From Berghia stephanieae (Eukaryota; Mollusca; Gastropoda; Nudibranchia; Aeolidiidae): a stretch of DNA of 64,000 bases. Location of the stretch: the NCBI GenBank assembly GCA_034508935.3, contig CM067446.1, positions 25,015,630-25,079,629 on the forward strand, in the 5' to 3' direction. The notes under the pieces are model-generated. The model did no database searches. It was not told the origin of the DNA and saw nothing but the letters and a program-made list of their open reading frames with translations. Made by a program: the position numbers and the translations under genes. Shown piece by piece: positions 1 through 13,300 of this stretch (position 1 is the first letter of the stretch; every line of letters begins with the position of its first letter).

Positions 1-513
1 CTCTACAATCTATGCCGGACGGCCAGCCGCTCCATTCCTCATATATATTTGAAGATTTTTATCTTTTGGTACTTTGTGGATATTTTATCTCCACCATCAA
101 GACTTTTACCTTTGACTGTGTAATTCTCAACGCATTAAGGGTCAAACCTGAGCCAGCTGTCGAAGAAAAATATAAATAACCCCTTCTCAACTGCCTGGAA
201 GTGGTAAGCCTGAGCCCGTTGTCGGAGGAATATTTAATCCACGCCTTTCAACTGCCTGGAAACGTAACCTTACGAACCTGACATTATATCATCATAAGTT
301 ACGTAATATATTCACATTTCTATTTGTAACTGCCACAATCACTATTTATCTCATTTAATTAAATTTCATCTTTCTTTTTATTTCATCTTAAACAAATCGT
401 TAATTGTTTTTCATTTATAGTAACTAGTAAATTATGGGGCCTTATTCTACATATCTTTATGCATAGTCGAGTAGCTCTTTTTTTACTCACTTGAGACCAT
501 GACACTGTCTACT
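1..513 (+). repeat. dispersed repeat, copy 1, cut by the window edge
   Basis: The first ~513 bases match the reverse complement of 40621-41143 closely, from the GC-rich stretch GGACGGCCAGCCGCTCC to CTTGAGACCATGAC. The element may continue left of the window. To its right (514-620) lies a tail-like stretch, TGTAAAGCGCTTTGAGC, of a kind often seen near the 3' ends of short retroposons. No coding frame is recognised and the class is unknown. Confidence 0.8.
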
Positions 514-772
514 ATTCGCAGTATTACTGTTACTGCTGCACTGTCTCTATGGACACTTTCTGTGAATGTGTGTGTTCCTTGTAAAGCGCTTTGAGCACGC
601 TATATAAAAGCTCAATTAAGAGTGTGTCAGTCTGTTTCTAGTATCCAGTTAGTAATTTGTTTCCATAATTCTAAATCTAAAAGAGAGAGAGAGAAAGATT
701 TAAAAGAAAAAAAGGGGTGGGGCATTTATCATTTACAACACTCTGTGAATGACGGCAAAAAAAAAAAAAAAA

Positions 773-857
773 GTGGCAGTGCTAGGATTTTAACCCATAG
801 CATTGATTTTGGCAAGCCAACTATGACAGATGTCTTACCCATTTGGTCATGCCATCC
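773..857 (-). repeat. tRNA-derived SINE head (minus strand)
   Basis: Read on the minus strand, the segment has a box-A-like TGACCAAATGGGT (837-849) and a box-B-like GGTTAAAATCC (785-795) at tRNA-like spacing. It is followed by a T/A homopolymer. This is the layout of a decayed tRNA-derived SINE; the cloverleaf is too degraded to be a working tRNA gene. Confidence 0.5.
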
Positions 858-1159
858 ACATGAATGAAGACACAAATTGTCTATTTATATAATAATCTGC
901 TATCCCTCGACTGATTTGTCAGTTTGGCAATTTTATACTCTTATTGGTATTTTATTAACTTTACTTATTTCAATGTTCATTGTGAAAGTTTTCATATTCT
1001 CAAAAGTGAATAAATGTTAAAAAGAGTGGAGTTTCAAAAAAGCATCTCTGTATAGGTATAATCAAAGATGATTATAGACAGACACTGTCGGGTTTCACTC
1101 GCCCATCATTATTGACAGTCAAGTCTGTGTATAATCATAGCATTAGTGATAGTGTTCAT

Positions 1160-2330
1160 GTTGTTACAGACCTGCCAACCAGTACGATTAATCGTATTTT
1201 AGTACGATTTTTGGACCCTGAATACGCGGATACGATTTTAGTGGATTTAATACGATTTTCTTAAAGATGTGTGATGTGAATGATCTTGATAATACATTTG
1301 ATGCATTGATACACATTTGTCGTACACCAACTGTTTTTTTTTTGTTTTTTTTGTTAAAGGATGAAATAAGATTGAAATATTAATGTTGCCTAACGCGTTC
1401 ATGGAGGGTGGGGGGTTAATTGGGCAGTTGGTCAGTTAGAGGATATATTGGGTTGGTGGGTTGTAATAAATTTTGTTACTTTTTTAGATGATTTAAATTA
1501 ACAATTAAATACCTGATCATGGTTGGATGTGGAGAGTAGATAAAATGTGTCGTTGTGATTGGTGGATGACAGAGATCCTGTACCAATCGGTTTATTGATG
1601 ATTCAGGGCTGTTTGTAATGTTGTTTAGATAAAATGTCTGGGACTGGTAGAGGTTTAGTAGGGGGGGGGGGGGGTGTTGGATTCTGAGGGTTTTGATTGG
1701 TGGTAGTTGGAAGGCTGCAGCCTATCAGCTGATCGGAATTTTCGAACTTCTGTATTATGGGGTTATTGTGGAAATGAGGTTAGGTTTAGGTTTTAGGTCG
1801 GGGGGTGGGGGGGGGGGGGGGGGAGGTTTCTGAATTGCTTCTGTTGTTGGGATGTTGAATACACGGGCCAATCGTCTTGTGGGTTTATTAATTGTTGTGG
1901 TCGGTTGTTGTTCTTGGGCTATTGCTAAATTATGGGAGTAGATTGGAACTGGTGATGAAGGTGGTTATGCTTTTAAAAGGAAACTTTTGATTAATTTGTT
2001 AGTAACCTATTCCCTTGCTCCCTAAGGAGTCCAAGGATGGCCACCCACTTTCCCGCTCTCTAGCCGAGCGTCATTCGCTGCTTTAACTACTGTGCACGTG
2101 GTCTTTTCCTATGCAGCATTGGTTATTTTATTATTCTATGAATATGGTTAAGTTTTCGTTTAAGTTAGAATCATGACCATACCTTTGCTTTACAAAATTA
2201 TATTTCAAAAACCTACTCAATTATAAAAACTTACATGTTTCGAAATTCTTTGCAACATCTTGATTTTTCACAACTTTTGTTCACTTAAAAACATTTTTTT
2301 AGCTCATTTTTTTTATTATTCAGGTCTGTC
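1160..2330. other. unassigned G-rich intergenic stretch
   Basis: No gene is seen. The stretch opens with CAGACCTGCCAACCAGTACG and repeats of the word TACGATTTT, then holds G-rich DNA with G runs at about 1660-1675 and 1800-1822 that could form quadruplexes. The opening resembles the termini of transposons found elsewhere in the window, but no matching right end with a target duplication was found. Confidence 0.3.
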
Positions 2331-2524
2331 AGACATTTCTTGTTGATGTGTTACAAGATCAGTTCTGAAATTAAGCTGTTCTGACATTCCTAAACGACTT
2401 TGATGATTATTCGATAATTTGACTTGCTATAAAATTTAAAAAGAAAGTTGAAAGTTGTAAGTTTTTGAAATTGAGGTTGTTTTTTGGCAAAAAGATTTCT
2501 CTTTTAAAGTGAACTCATGCTTAA

Positions 2525-3180
2525 CTCCATGACTGCCAAGGTTCTCAGAATTGTAAAGCCGCTGACTGCTGAGGTTTATGCATGTTTTTGTTTTTTTTAA
2601 TTCACCATGTTCACAATTTTATGATATTAAAACAGTTTAAGAAGCAAACAAACCTGCTTGTATTGTTCTTTCTAATGATACCATTTGTATTGTTGCATTT
2701 TGTTCTGGATTGCACAGTAATATTTTGAAAAGGAGGCAGTTTTGTGCCCAAAAAAAAAAAAAGATTGAATTGGACCACTGTTCTAACTAAAAACTGGAAA
2801 AATTAATGTTCTTTTAACAGAAAACAATTACAAACATAATCAGAATAATAACTAAAACAAAAACAAGTAGTTCCATAATGATTTTCACTCGAGAATTACA
2901 AATAATTGATTTCATTTCTCAATTATGTTGGAAAACTAAAAGAAAAAATACCAGGTTATCTATTACTTTGGTCTGCTAGAAAGAATGTCAAGATTAAAAA
3001 GTACTCCATCATGTTTGGTATGAAATGAGGGATAAGAAAATGAACTACGTCGTCATCAAACTGCCACAATTCAGTCAAAAGTAGAAAAAATAGCAAAGTA
3101 TGAAACCGAGGGGATTCGACCATGGCAGTCAAAGGTCAAATATTTTTTTAAAACATGTATTGGCCGTGGCAGTCAGTGAG
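2525..3180. mobile_element. piggyBac-like non-autonomous element (TTAA-flanked)
   Basis: TTAA lies exactly at both edges (2521-2524 and 3181-3184). The ends are inverted repeats: CTCCATGACTGCCAAGG on the left, and CTCACTGACTGCCACGG when the right end is reverse complemented. TTAA targets with ends containing TGACTGCCA are typical of piggyBac-type elements. The 656-bp body has no transposase, so it is a MITE that would have been moved in trans. Confidence 0.7.
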
Positions 3181-3509
3181 TTAAAACGAATTGCCCTAAA
3201 TGAGTGGATTGTATTTTGAGAGACCTCTCTTTAGCTTTTTACTCTACAGGATTGATCTGCAGTTTTTTAAGTAAATCCATAGCATAATCTATGGCTCATA
3301 ATAAAGATTACAGCTTATTGTCCCTCATGTTAGCGTCGGCCATTATGATGTGATACTTGTCTTTACTCTTTTCATATATTACTCTAGCACCTTACAAGAT
3401 TCAAATTTCTTTTCGATTTATATATAAAAGTTATAGTCCTTATGAGCCATCAGTCCATGAAGCAGTTTGTCCTAGTCTCTGTAGTGTTAAACTGATGGTT
3501 GTAATTACT

Positions 3510-3576
3510 TACTTACTTACGTATCCGAACCAGCGACCACCTGAGCTCTAGCCCTTCGGTCTTGTGCCATGACGTA
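3510..3576 (-). mobile_element. 67-bp 5'-truncated LINE tail with target duplication
   Basis: A 13-bp direct repeat GGTTGTAATTACT flanks the insert (3497-3509 and 3577-3589). The insert, read on the minus strand, ends in a TAAG simple repeat and shares GTCATGGCACAAGACCGAAG and the following bases with the 3' end of the I-type LINE near 9709-9752. It is an extreme 5' truncation from target-primed reverse transcription by that family. Confidence 0.85.
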
Positions 3577-4139
3577 GGTTGTAATTACTAGTTTCCTTCT
3601 GCATAAGACACTAAGGTAAAGTATTGCGTGGGTGGGGGTGAATAAGAATCTGCACCAGGGATTGATACTGTTCTACTACAGAGCTGTCAGGACTTTCTTC
3701 CTTTACTTGTTTTAATTCATCTCGATTGATGTTATTTTTTGCCCATTAACATTGAGTCAAGGAGGTGAATTTTTCACCAGTTTCTCTTTGTAGTATGTAT
3801 CGTGTCTTTTGTTATTTATATTATGTATGAATCAGACAATTTAATCTTCAATTTAAGTAATGTATGTGTCATATTATTAGTAATGTTTCAACTATATGTT
3901 CATTTGGAAAAACCCAGATAAAGGAATTGTTGGGGTTTTTTTCTTCTCAGACTAAGCACAGAAGTATAGTTCTTCTATCTTTTACTTCTGTATTCCCGTT
4001 CATCAAGCTTCTCATCTTTCCTCATACTGAAATGATCCATGTTTGTTGCAAACACGGTTAAACTTTTCAAAAAGTTAAGCAAGCAATACTGGAAATTAGC
4101 CTCTAATAAACTTTCAATGTTTGTTTTTTCCTCCAGAAT

Positions 4140-4389
4140 ATGGATGATGAAGGCATTAAGCCAAAAAAAAGAGTGGCTTCCAGTTTTGGAGAGAAGCACT
4201 GAAGTCTGCTAAATATGTTGTTGCCCCATGGTTGACCAGAGTGAGCTTGCCTGGAGAATGTTGAGTAGGCGATATGGGGCTGATCTTTGTTACACACCGA
4301 TGCTTCATTCGTGTGTATTTGCAAAAGATGCTAATTACAGAAAAGAATCTCTCCAAACTTGCGCTACTGACAGACCATTGATAATACAG
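4140..4389 (+). CDS. DUS1L: DUS1L coding exon 1 (start exon, two apparent frameshifts)
   Basis: A pyrimidine-rich acceptor ends at 4136 and the ATG is at 4140. The exon encodes [10 protein letters not shown] then [19 protein letters not shown], then [18 protein letters not shown] and on to DRPLIIQ, with a donor GTGTGA at 4390. Two one-base losses are needed to explain the frames: one in the 8-A run 4163-4170 and one in the C run before ATGGTTGAC (~4224-4227). The flanking protein is otherwise well conserved against animal DUS1L, so homopolymer assembly error is the simplest reading; a true null allele is the alternative. Confidence 0.9.
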
Positions 4390-7300
4390 GTGTGATTTCT
4401 TCCATTGCTTCCTCACTCATAATATTAATGTTTATTATTTACAATTTTTCTGGGTGCTATTAGTCATCAGCCATTACCAATTCCAATAATTTATCATATA
4501 TTATCTTCTCCTTCTTCAGTTTGTCATCAAAGGTGTTCACATCAGATCAAGTTTGTTTTAGTATATTTATATATAATTCAGTTGAACATTTCACTCCCCG
4601 CACTTGTTTTAGTATATTTATATATAATTCAGTTGAACATTTCACTCCCCGTACTAAATGTATTTTGCTTTTGGTGAATGAATACTTTTTTATTGATTAA
4701 TACGATTCAAAGAATTATATTTATTTTGTCTAAAATTTAAGACTCGTGAAATACTAACATAATTATGATGAAATTTTACTTTAAAATAAGTTATGATCTG
4801 ATCAGAACTGAGAATATAAGTTTTATAAATTTGTTTAACTTCAGTTTATCTAGTGATTTTGATGGAAGTGTTACTAAGCAGCTGAAACAGATTCAAAATA
4901 AAAAAGATTTATTGCCATCTTCTCTATTTAAAAACAACAAATGAATGCTTTGAGGTTCAGCAACAAATAGGACAGTCTTACAATATTTTAAACTTTAATT
5001 ATTTTAAAATAAATTTTTGTTGTATTTTTAAATTTTGTTAATAACTACCATTAGAAATGGATTTATATTATTTGCAAATATAATTAAAACATGTTTTCAA
5101 TGGGTTTTGGAATATGTAAGAATAGCTTAAAACATCATGGTTTGTACTTTTGTAAAGTACAGTACATTACTAATAATATTAAGAAGAGGCACTCATATAG
5201 CTCTTGATCAGTAGTATATGATTTATTGAGATGTGGTAACGACCCTCAATTTACTCTCTTGATATTTGTTAAAAGTCTTTGATATATCAAACCTTGTCTC
5301 TTCTACATTCTTTTTATCTCATTGCTTCAACTTTAAACATTTATAAGCAAATACTTTTAATCATTTGGTTCGGTTACGTTTCTTTTCTTTTTTTCTTTTC
5401 TGTGTGTGTGAATGGTCTTTACTATTAGTGTGAACCTTTTTCCATAGATGCATTTATTAATCATATATCTTTACTTTTTAAAAAAAAAAAACCCAAAAAA
5501 ACAGCCCTTGCCAAATAAATTATTCTGTCGATCATTACCAGTTTTGTGCCAATGACCCTCAAATATTGCTAAAGGCTGCTCAGCTTGCCATTGATGAGTG
5601 TGAATGTGATGGCATTGATCTCAATCTAGGATGTCCACAAGTAATAGCCAAACGTGGTCATTATGGGGCATTCCTGCAGGATGAATGGGAGCTGTTAGAG
5701 AAAATGGGTGAGAACAGAAATTTTTATCGATCGAATTGTTTCAGTTATTAATCCTCACTTTTAGCAACATATCTTTTTCATATTTGCATCAAAGGATTCA
5801 ATTGATGGTTTACAAACTTGTTTCAAATGAAGAAGGAAGTAATAGTTTGAGATATTAAAGTCATAAAGAAGTATTACATTTCTATTCAACTACCACGCTA
5901 AATAAAATTCAATGATGGAATATATAGTTAATTTGTTATGGATTATTTCAATGTAATTCTGGAGTCATCGATGTCATTTTTGAAATTGTGCAGGCAATGA
6001 TTAGTAGATGGACAACTTTGTTTTGTTTTCTTGGGGGGGTTTTTACCAGTTAATCTAAATTATATATTCTGTAAAGTGGGATGGTCATTTTAATGGGTTT
6101 TCAAAATATCTTCATCATTCTCAACCAATACTAGCTTCTTAATGTTTTAAAAAGCCTAACTGGCACCACATTAACATTGTTCCCATATTTTATCTCAAAT
6201 TGTATTTTTTAGTGAAATTGTGTCATGAAAACTTGAAAGTGAACATAACATGTAAGATACGAATCTTGGATACTGTAGAGAGGACTGTTCAGTATGCCAA
6301 AATGCTGGAAGCTGCTGGATGTCAGGTATCTCTTTCTATATTATTATTAATGTCACATGTCACACTATATGATGTACACTATTATTTCTATTTGAAGTGC
6401 TGTATGACAATAGAAAAAGCATCATCATGCATTGTTGATATTTATTTTCGAATTTGATGCTGAATAATTCTTTTGATCAGGATGAGCAGGTAGCTGCTTT
6501 GTGGTCTTATGGTGTAAAACTCAGGCTGCAAGGTCCCTAAATCGAGTCTCGCTCTGGGTGGCGCAAAATTGAGTCCTTTCAAGACTCTTTATTCACATTC
6601 TGTCACTGCACTTAGGTGTACAATGTAGCAATGACTATGAAAAATGTTTTTTTCTCTTTTTGATGGAAATTTTTGTCTAAAATCAAAGCCCTATCTCCAC
6701 TGAGTTAAAATGTTTTTGAATTTTGAAAATCCATTCATAAATAAACAAGTTATGCAGTTTCAAAGGTGTCATTTATTTGGATGACCCGCAAAGAGGAAAA
6801 AAAGTGAAAATATGGGACGCTTTTTCTGCATTTTTTTCGACTTATGGCTGTATCTTGCTTAATATTGCGTACATAAATGAAAGAAATATAGAAGGAAAAG
6901 AGAAATTGGACAAGGGGACAAAGGTTACTGGTGGAACGTGACTTGGAACACAATAATTAAAGCCATGCTGAGATTGTAGATTGTATTGCAATCGAAAAGT
7001 TTTAAATCATAATTTCTTAAATTCATGTGAATTAATCAGTCAAATTATCAGCTATTTATTGAACCCAAACACAATGTCGGACGATAAACACCCCTCTGTC
7101 TGGGAAACCGCGCAGACATTTTGACTAGTCATGAACTTTAAAACGAGGTCAACCAATCAGAAAGCGCTCAGTTTGGTGCCAAATCGTTTTGAACTCGTAT
7201 TGTGATTCGGGCTGTAGGGGGGCAAAATGGCTTCCTGTCTTTTACGAATGAAGTGCAGATTAGGATGGTGTTTTGTAAAATACGGGAAAAGTACTCGTCA

Positions 7301-10300
7301 TATTCAAATAAAATTTTACAACTAAAAGAAGAAATGTTCATGTATTACCTTGTCAGCGACAAAACCTCCACGTCCGGTAATTTCAGAAATATTTCACTCG
7401 AAACACAAAAACGTATTTTTATTAAATTTCTAGTGACCGCATGACTTTTGTCTTTTGACACGACGTTAAGTAACCTCTTCACTTGTCATCTGCCAAATTT
7501 CAATGACGTAATTAATTTTTTTAAATAGCATATACGAAACGGCTTCGTCCCATATTTAGTCGCGAATTTGGGCACTTCGTGAGCGAAAAAGAGGCCCCAA
7601 GATTTGTGCGGGATAGTCATTGCTATACAATGAATGCCTAGCCGGTAACAGAGTTATCTGTCAGTAAAGGAAAATCTATAATAGGACATCAATGTGTAGA
7701 GCATTGTTATGAATGTCAAGTGTTGCTATTGGCTTGGGACCTCTTGTAAACCACAATTGATCTTATTTAGTGGATAATGCGTCATTTTAAAGCTTTTTTT
7801 TTTGGTACCATCTTTTAATCATGAAAGTCTTATATTGATGAAGTCACGTCACGGAAAAAGGTGCCAAAAATGAACATTTAACTAATTACTTAAGATAAAG
7901 CAGACTTGCCAAATTGAAAACTTCAAATTTAGTAATTTTAATGTCAATTTTTAGTAATTTGACAAGGAAATTCGTAATTTCTGAAATTGTGTATGAACAA
8001 CCACAATATTATTATTATCATTATTGTAGTAGTAGTAGTAGTTATTGTTGTTGTTCTTCTTCTTCTTATTATTATTATTATTATTTTTATTATCATTTAA
8101 GTATTACTAAGAATTAAAAATTCGTAATTTTCCATAAAATTTCGTATTTGGCCATGAAATTTGTCTAAAATTACGAAAAATTCGTAAGATTCGGCATATA
8201 TGGATAAAGTTCTCACGGAGTAATTAATTCCTGCCGGAGGTGACTGGGTAAGGGGAGATTACTCTCTAAGAAATAACATGCATGAACATGCATCATAAAC
8301 TTTTTATGTTACTTAAATATCAAGTTAAAGGCCTGATTTTTCTTCAATTTGATGCTGTATTTCTCTTTCTTTTCTTTTTTATCACTTTTTAAATGAAGAA
8401 ATTTCATCCAGAAAAAAATTATTTGGATGCGATTTTAAAAAGCAACTGAGATTTTTTTCATACTCTAAATGCACTCAATAAAAATTGAAAGCATTAGTAT
8501 GTCTCTGTACAGATTCAATTTCTTGACTTTATTTGATGGATACAGTTCACTCCACTTAATCACACACTCTACTTATACGCTAGATATTCCAGACAAACTG
8601 AATTATGTCCATATAATCGCTCCGCTTAATCGCTACACCTTGATTCCATCTTGATTGGAGAAAAATATCAAAAGATACACAAATAGGTATTGAAAATGTG
8701 TTTATCATTGAACCATTTCCGCACGTTAATTTCGTATCACTCAACAAAGCTTTCATGTCAACGCAATTCCACTGTCCCTCTGACCCCGACTAGGTCAGAC
8801 TCGCAATGCCTGTTAACTGACATCAAAGTATGGACAGGCTAATTGACTCAGCACTCGCTGTCTGAATCACAAGTTGTGAAATGTGATCGCAGTCCACCAA
8901 ATCCCGTGTGTTTACAATTCTCTACCTGTGCATTGTTTTACTCTACTGGGCCGTGAACAATAAGAAAGAATTGCAGAGAGGACTCGGGTCTCATCTTTTG
9001 ATTGATCTTCACGGTCCATGTCCACATTGAAATACTCAAAAGACAACAAACTGGCATATACTCAAGGCACATCTTTCTTCCCATCAGAATGTTGGCTTTC
9101 GAGATGGAAAGGTCAACAGAATGTCAGGTTTTTTTTTAAAAACATCTCGACAAACACGATGATGATGCCTTTTCTGCCAGCCAATGGAGTGATGAAGTTT
9201 TGAAACAACTTCTTCAGCAGTATGACTCTAATGACATTTACAACGCAGACGAGACAGGTCTTTACTTCTGTTGATTCCCCGATAAAGGCCTTTTCTTCAA
9301 GCAAGATGAGCTCAGTCGCGGAAACTAGGTGAAAGAATGAATCGCATGAATAAGAAAAGAATTTTTTTTTAAAATGAAAAAGAAACAAAGAAAAATACCC
9401 TTCTAATGAGTTTAATGTCTTGAACATGACAGTCCCAAGCCCGTAGAAAACTCAGAGAGGAAGGTCCTACATGAATGGCAAATGAAAGCTGGTGCTATAC
9501 TGTTATTTTTAGCTTCTCCGTTTAATCGCTCACTCCACTTGAACGACACACTAGCCTGAACTCCCGAGGGTGTGCGATTAAATGGAGTCAACTATAATAT
9601 GTTCTATTTTATTATGGTGAAAATAGAATTGTTTCGATTAAAAACGGTTATTGAGTTACAGTCATTTGAAGTAAAATCATCAAAATTACCTGCAAGAATG
9701 TAATGTAGCCAGCGACCACCTGAGCTCTAGCCCTTCGGTCTTGTGCCATGACCTAGAAGTTAGACGTCTTTTGTAGTTGATCCAGGTGACTATAAAGTGT
9801 GTTACTGATGCTTGGATTTGGTGGGAGGAATGTGCATCTCAGGTCTTCAAAAGGTTGACATTCAAGCAAGTGGTGTGTTACTGTTTCATTGGGGTGTTGA
9901 CATAGGGGGCAGGAAGGGGATGTGTCTTTTGTAATTTTGCTTAAATGGTTGTTGAGCGGTATGTATTGTGTTCTTAGTTGAAAGATGATGCTTTGCTAGT
10001 GTCTTCTGAGCTTATTTAGGCAATCAGTCTTTACAGGAGTGGTCATATGGAAAACATACATCTACCCATCTACCGTGGTGCTCATTGCCCAACTGTTCAT
10101 CCATTCTTCTCTCTTATTTGTTTTGATTATTTGTTTTGCTGTGTCTAAGGATACTGGAATTGATGGTTGTAAAAGTGTTGATCCGAGTCTGGCTAGTCTG
10201 TCTGCATTGTCATTTCCTGGTATATTTGAATGTCCCGGTATCCACTGGAGAGATAAGTCTACTCTGTGTGTTGTAAGGAATTCATCTAGTTGAGATCTTA

Positions 10301-13300
10301 AACTGTTGAACGTTGAGGAGAGTTTATCTAAATCAAGAGCTTGGAGAACCGATTTGGAGTCTGTGAAGATGACAGTGTTTTGAAGTTTTGAAGGGTTTAG
10401 CTGGAAAACAGAAGAGAGGTGTCGCAGTGAGGCTTCTATTGCAACTGCCTCTGCCTCGTAGTTTGAGCAGGAGCTTCCGCAAGAATTGTGGATTTATCAC
10501 AGGTTTTATCTGAGTATTCTACTACAAATCCATACCCAGCATTTTTAGTTCCTTTGTGGGCAGATCCATCTGTGTAAACATGTATCCAGTTGTCTGGGTA
10601 TTCTTGTATTGTCTTCATTGCTTATGTCTGTATATCTGATTTGTTTTTATTTCTTGTTGTTTCTTCTACAAGGTTAGTCTTTATTTTTTGAAGTTTTAGT
10701 TCGGCATATGGAGGTTTTTGACTGATTAAAATAGATTTTTCTCTGTTTTCTGGGAGTCTGTGTCTTTCATTCAAGTTGTTAGCAATGTGTAGCAGGGATT
10801 TTTGTTTTAATCTTGTTCTTGGTTTCCATTTCTCTGCCAGAATTCTGTTTGGATGGTTTTCCTCTTTTCGTTTGTATCTTTCAACCATTTCAAGCTGATT
10901 CTCTGCGAAGTCCAAGTGGTTCCACATTAGTATGTATTTCACATGCTGCTGTGGGTGTCGATCTCAGGGAATCGGAGCGAAGGGCTTGGTTTTGTACACT
11001 GTCCAAGGTTTTGTGTGTGTTTTTACTACCTACATTTTGGAGGGCTAAATTGTAGTCCATGACAGAACGCACATAGCCTAAATAGAGTTGTCGAAGCGAG
11101 TTTGTGTCGGCTCCCCAATTAGTACTGGCTAGTCGTTTTAGTAACTGGAGTCTCTTTGTGGCTTTGATTTTTACATTCTGAGTGTGTTTGTTCAGAGATA
11201 GTTGTCTGTCTAACTGTATGCCCAAATATGTGGGGTTTTCTTCTTTCGCGAGTCGATGGCCTTGGATGGAGAGTGTTATTTCTTTCTTGGAAATAGGATG
11301 GCTCTTAGTAAATATAGAGTAGACTGTTTTATTGCAATTTACTTTTAACTTCCATTTATCACAGAAGGTGTTTAAGCTTTCTTAATCTTCATTTATTCTA
11401 TTGGAGGCTATTGGTGGGTGCTTCGTAGTATACCATATAACTAAATCGTCAACATATAGGGCCTTTTGTGTCTGTAATACTTCTGGTAGATCATTTATAA
11501 AAATAAGAAAGAGTACAGCTGAGGCAGGATCCTTGTGGGAGACCTTCCTCTAATACTTCTCTGTTTGACAGTCCGTCATTAATTTTTGTTTGGATTGTTC
11601 TGTTACTGAGAAATTGTTTAATCCAGAAGTAGAGATTTCCATCAATTCCGTAGTCCATCATTTTTGATAACAACCCTTTCCTCCATACTTTGTCATAGGC
11701 TTGTTGGAGATCAACAAAAACCACGACTGTATGTTTTCCATCTTGAAAGCCATCAATTATTTTTTGACTTAATCTAAACAATTGATCTTCTGTTCATTGC
11801 CCTATCCTAAAGCCTGCCTGATATTTATTTAGTAGGCCACATGTCTCCAGCCACCAGTATAATCGGTTATTTACCATTCTCTCAGCAATCTTTCCAACAC
11901 ATGAGGTGAGAGATATTGGTCGTAACTTTTCGTTTTCGAATTATAATAGCATTTTTCCATCCCCTTGGTACTATTCCTGTCTCCCATGTTAGATTTATAA
12001 GTTTGAGAAGCATCTGTTTACCTCTCACACTAAGATGCAAGAGCATTTCATTGTGTATCTTATCTGGTCCATGGGATTTCCTTAACTTGAGTTTTTTCAT
12101 AGCTCTATGAAGTTCTGACATGGTAAAGCCCTCTTTGAACAGATATCTTGATGTTTAAGGTTTTTAATCAATTTTTTGTCCTTTTCACTTCTTTTTGATG
12201 CCTTGTTTACTGAAGCAAAATGTTTGTTGGAGATTATGGCTTTTTTTTGGTCATCTACGATTGTTCCTTCTGTAGTTTTCATGGGCTTTGGGTTGGTTTT
12301 CGGGGTTCCATTGTTAAGATTATTAAGTAAGGCCCATGCTTTTTTCCCATTTTGATTGAGGTCAATATTAGCACATGTGTCTGCCCATTTCTTTCTTTTA
12401 GCGTTGTTAATAGTTCTTTTGACAATTGCAGATGCTTTATTGTACTCAATCTTGTTTTTAATGGTTTTGTTTTCCCCTAAGTTTTTCCTTGTTTCCTTTC
12501 TTGTATTTACTGCTTTTTCAATTTCTTTGCTCCAGAAGGGTTTGTAATTTTGTCGACTACCTCTTGGAATTCCTGCTTTTGCAGTTGCAAGAATGGCTTT
12601 GGTGAGGGCTTCGTTTAAATGTTCTACACTTGATGTATCTGTAATTTTTGGAAGCTGGTCATCTAATGTTGCTGGGAAAACATATCAGTTTGCTTTCTTG
12701 AAATTCCATTTGGATTTCTGCTCAAATGTTTTCTTCTGTGTTTGAACTGTTATTTGTGTTAAAATTGGTTTATGGTCACTGCCTATTTCATCCAGGACTT
12801 AAATGTGACAAGAATTCAGAAGGTCAGAGGAGATGATGGTTAGATCGGGATGACTCAGGGACATATGAGCTCTGTGAAGAAGGATGGGGACTGAGTCTGC
12901 ATTTTGTAAAATGGTGAGGTTGGTTGTATTGCAAAGCTTTTCTAGTTCTTTTCCTGTGTTGTTTAAATTTTTGTATCCCATAGTGGAGAGTGGCCATTGA
13001 AGTCACCAGCAATTATTGTGTTGTTGTATTGGGAACTGTTTAGATCTGTTAGGTTTATAGTACACCGTGGAGGGTTGTAAATATTGTAAATGGTAAATTT
13101 CTTATTTAGGTGCCATAAGATGACTTTCTGTACATCGGTTGAGTTCTGTGATGGTTTAGAAGTAACATCTCCCGTGATGTCATTTCTTATATAAGTAATA
13201 ATACCACGGCAGTCGTCACATTTATAGTATGTATAACCAGCAATATATGGATCGCTATTTTTATACAGGGTTTCCTGAAGTAAGGCAATGTGAACTTCCT

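Noticed and set aside
1167-2330. A single transposon from CAGACCTGCCAACC to CAGGTCTG
   Set aside because: Only 8 bp of end similarity and the flanks (TTGTTA and TCAGAC) do not match.
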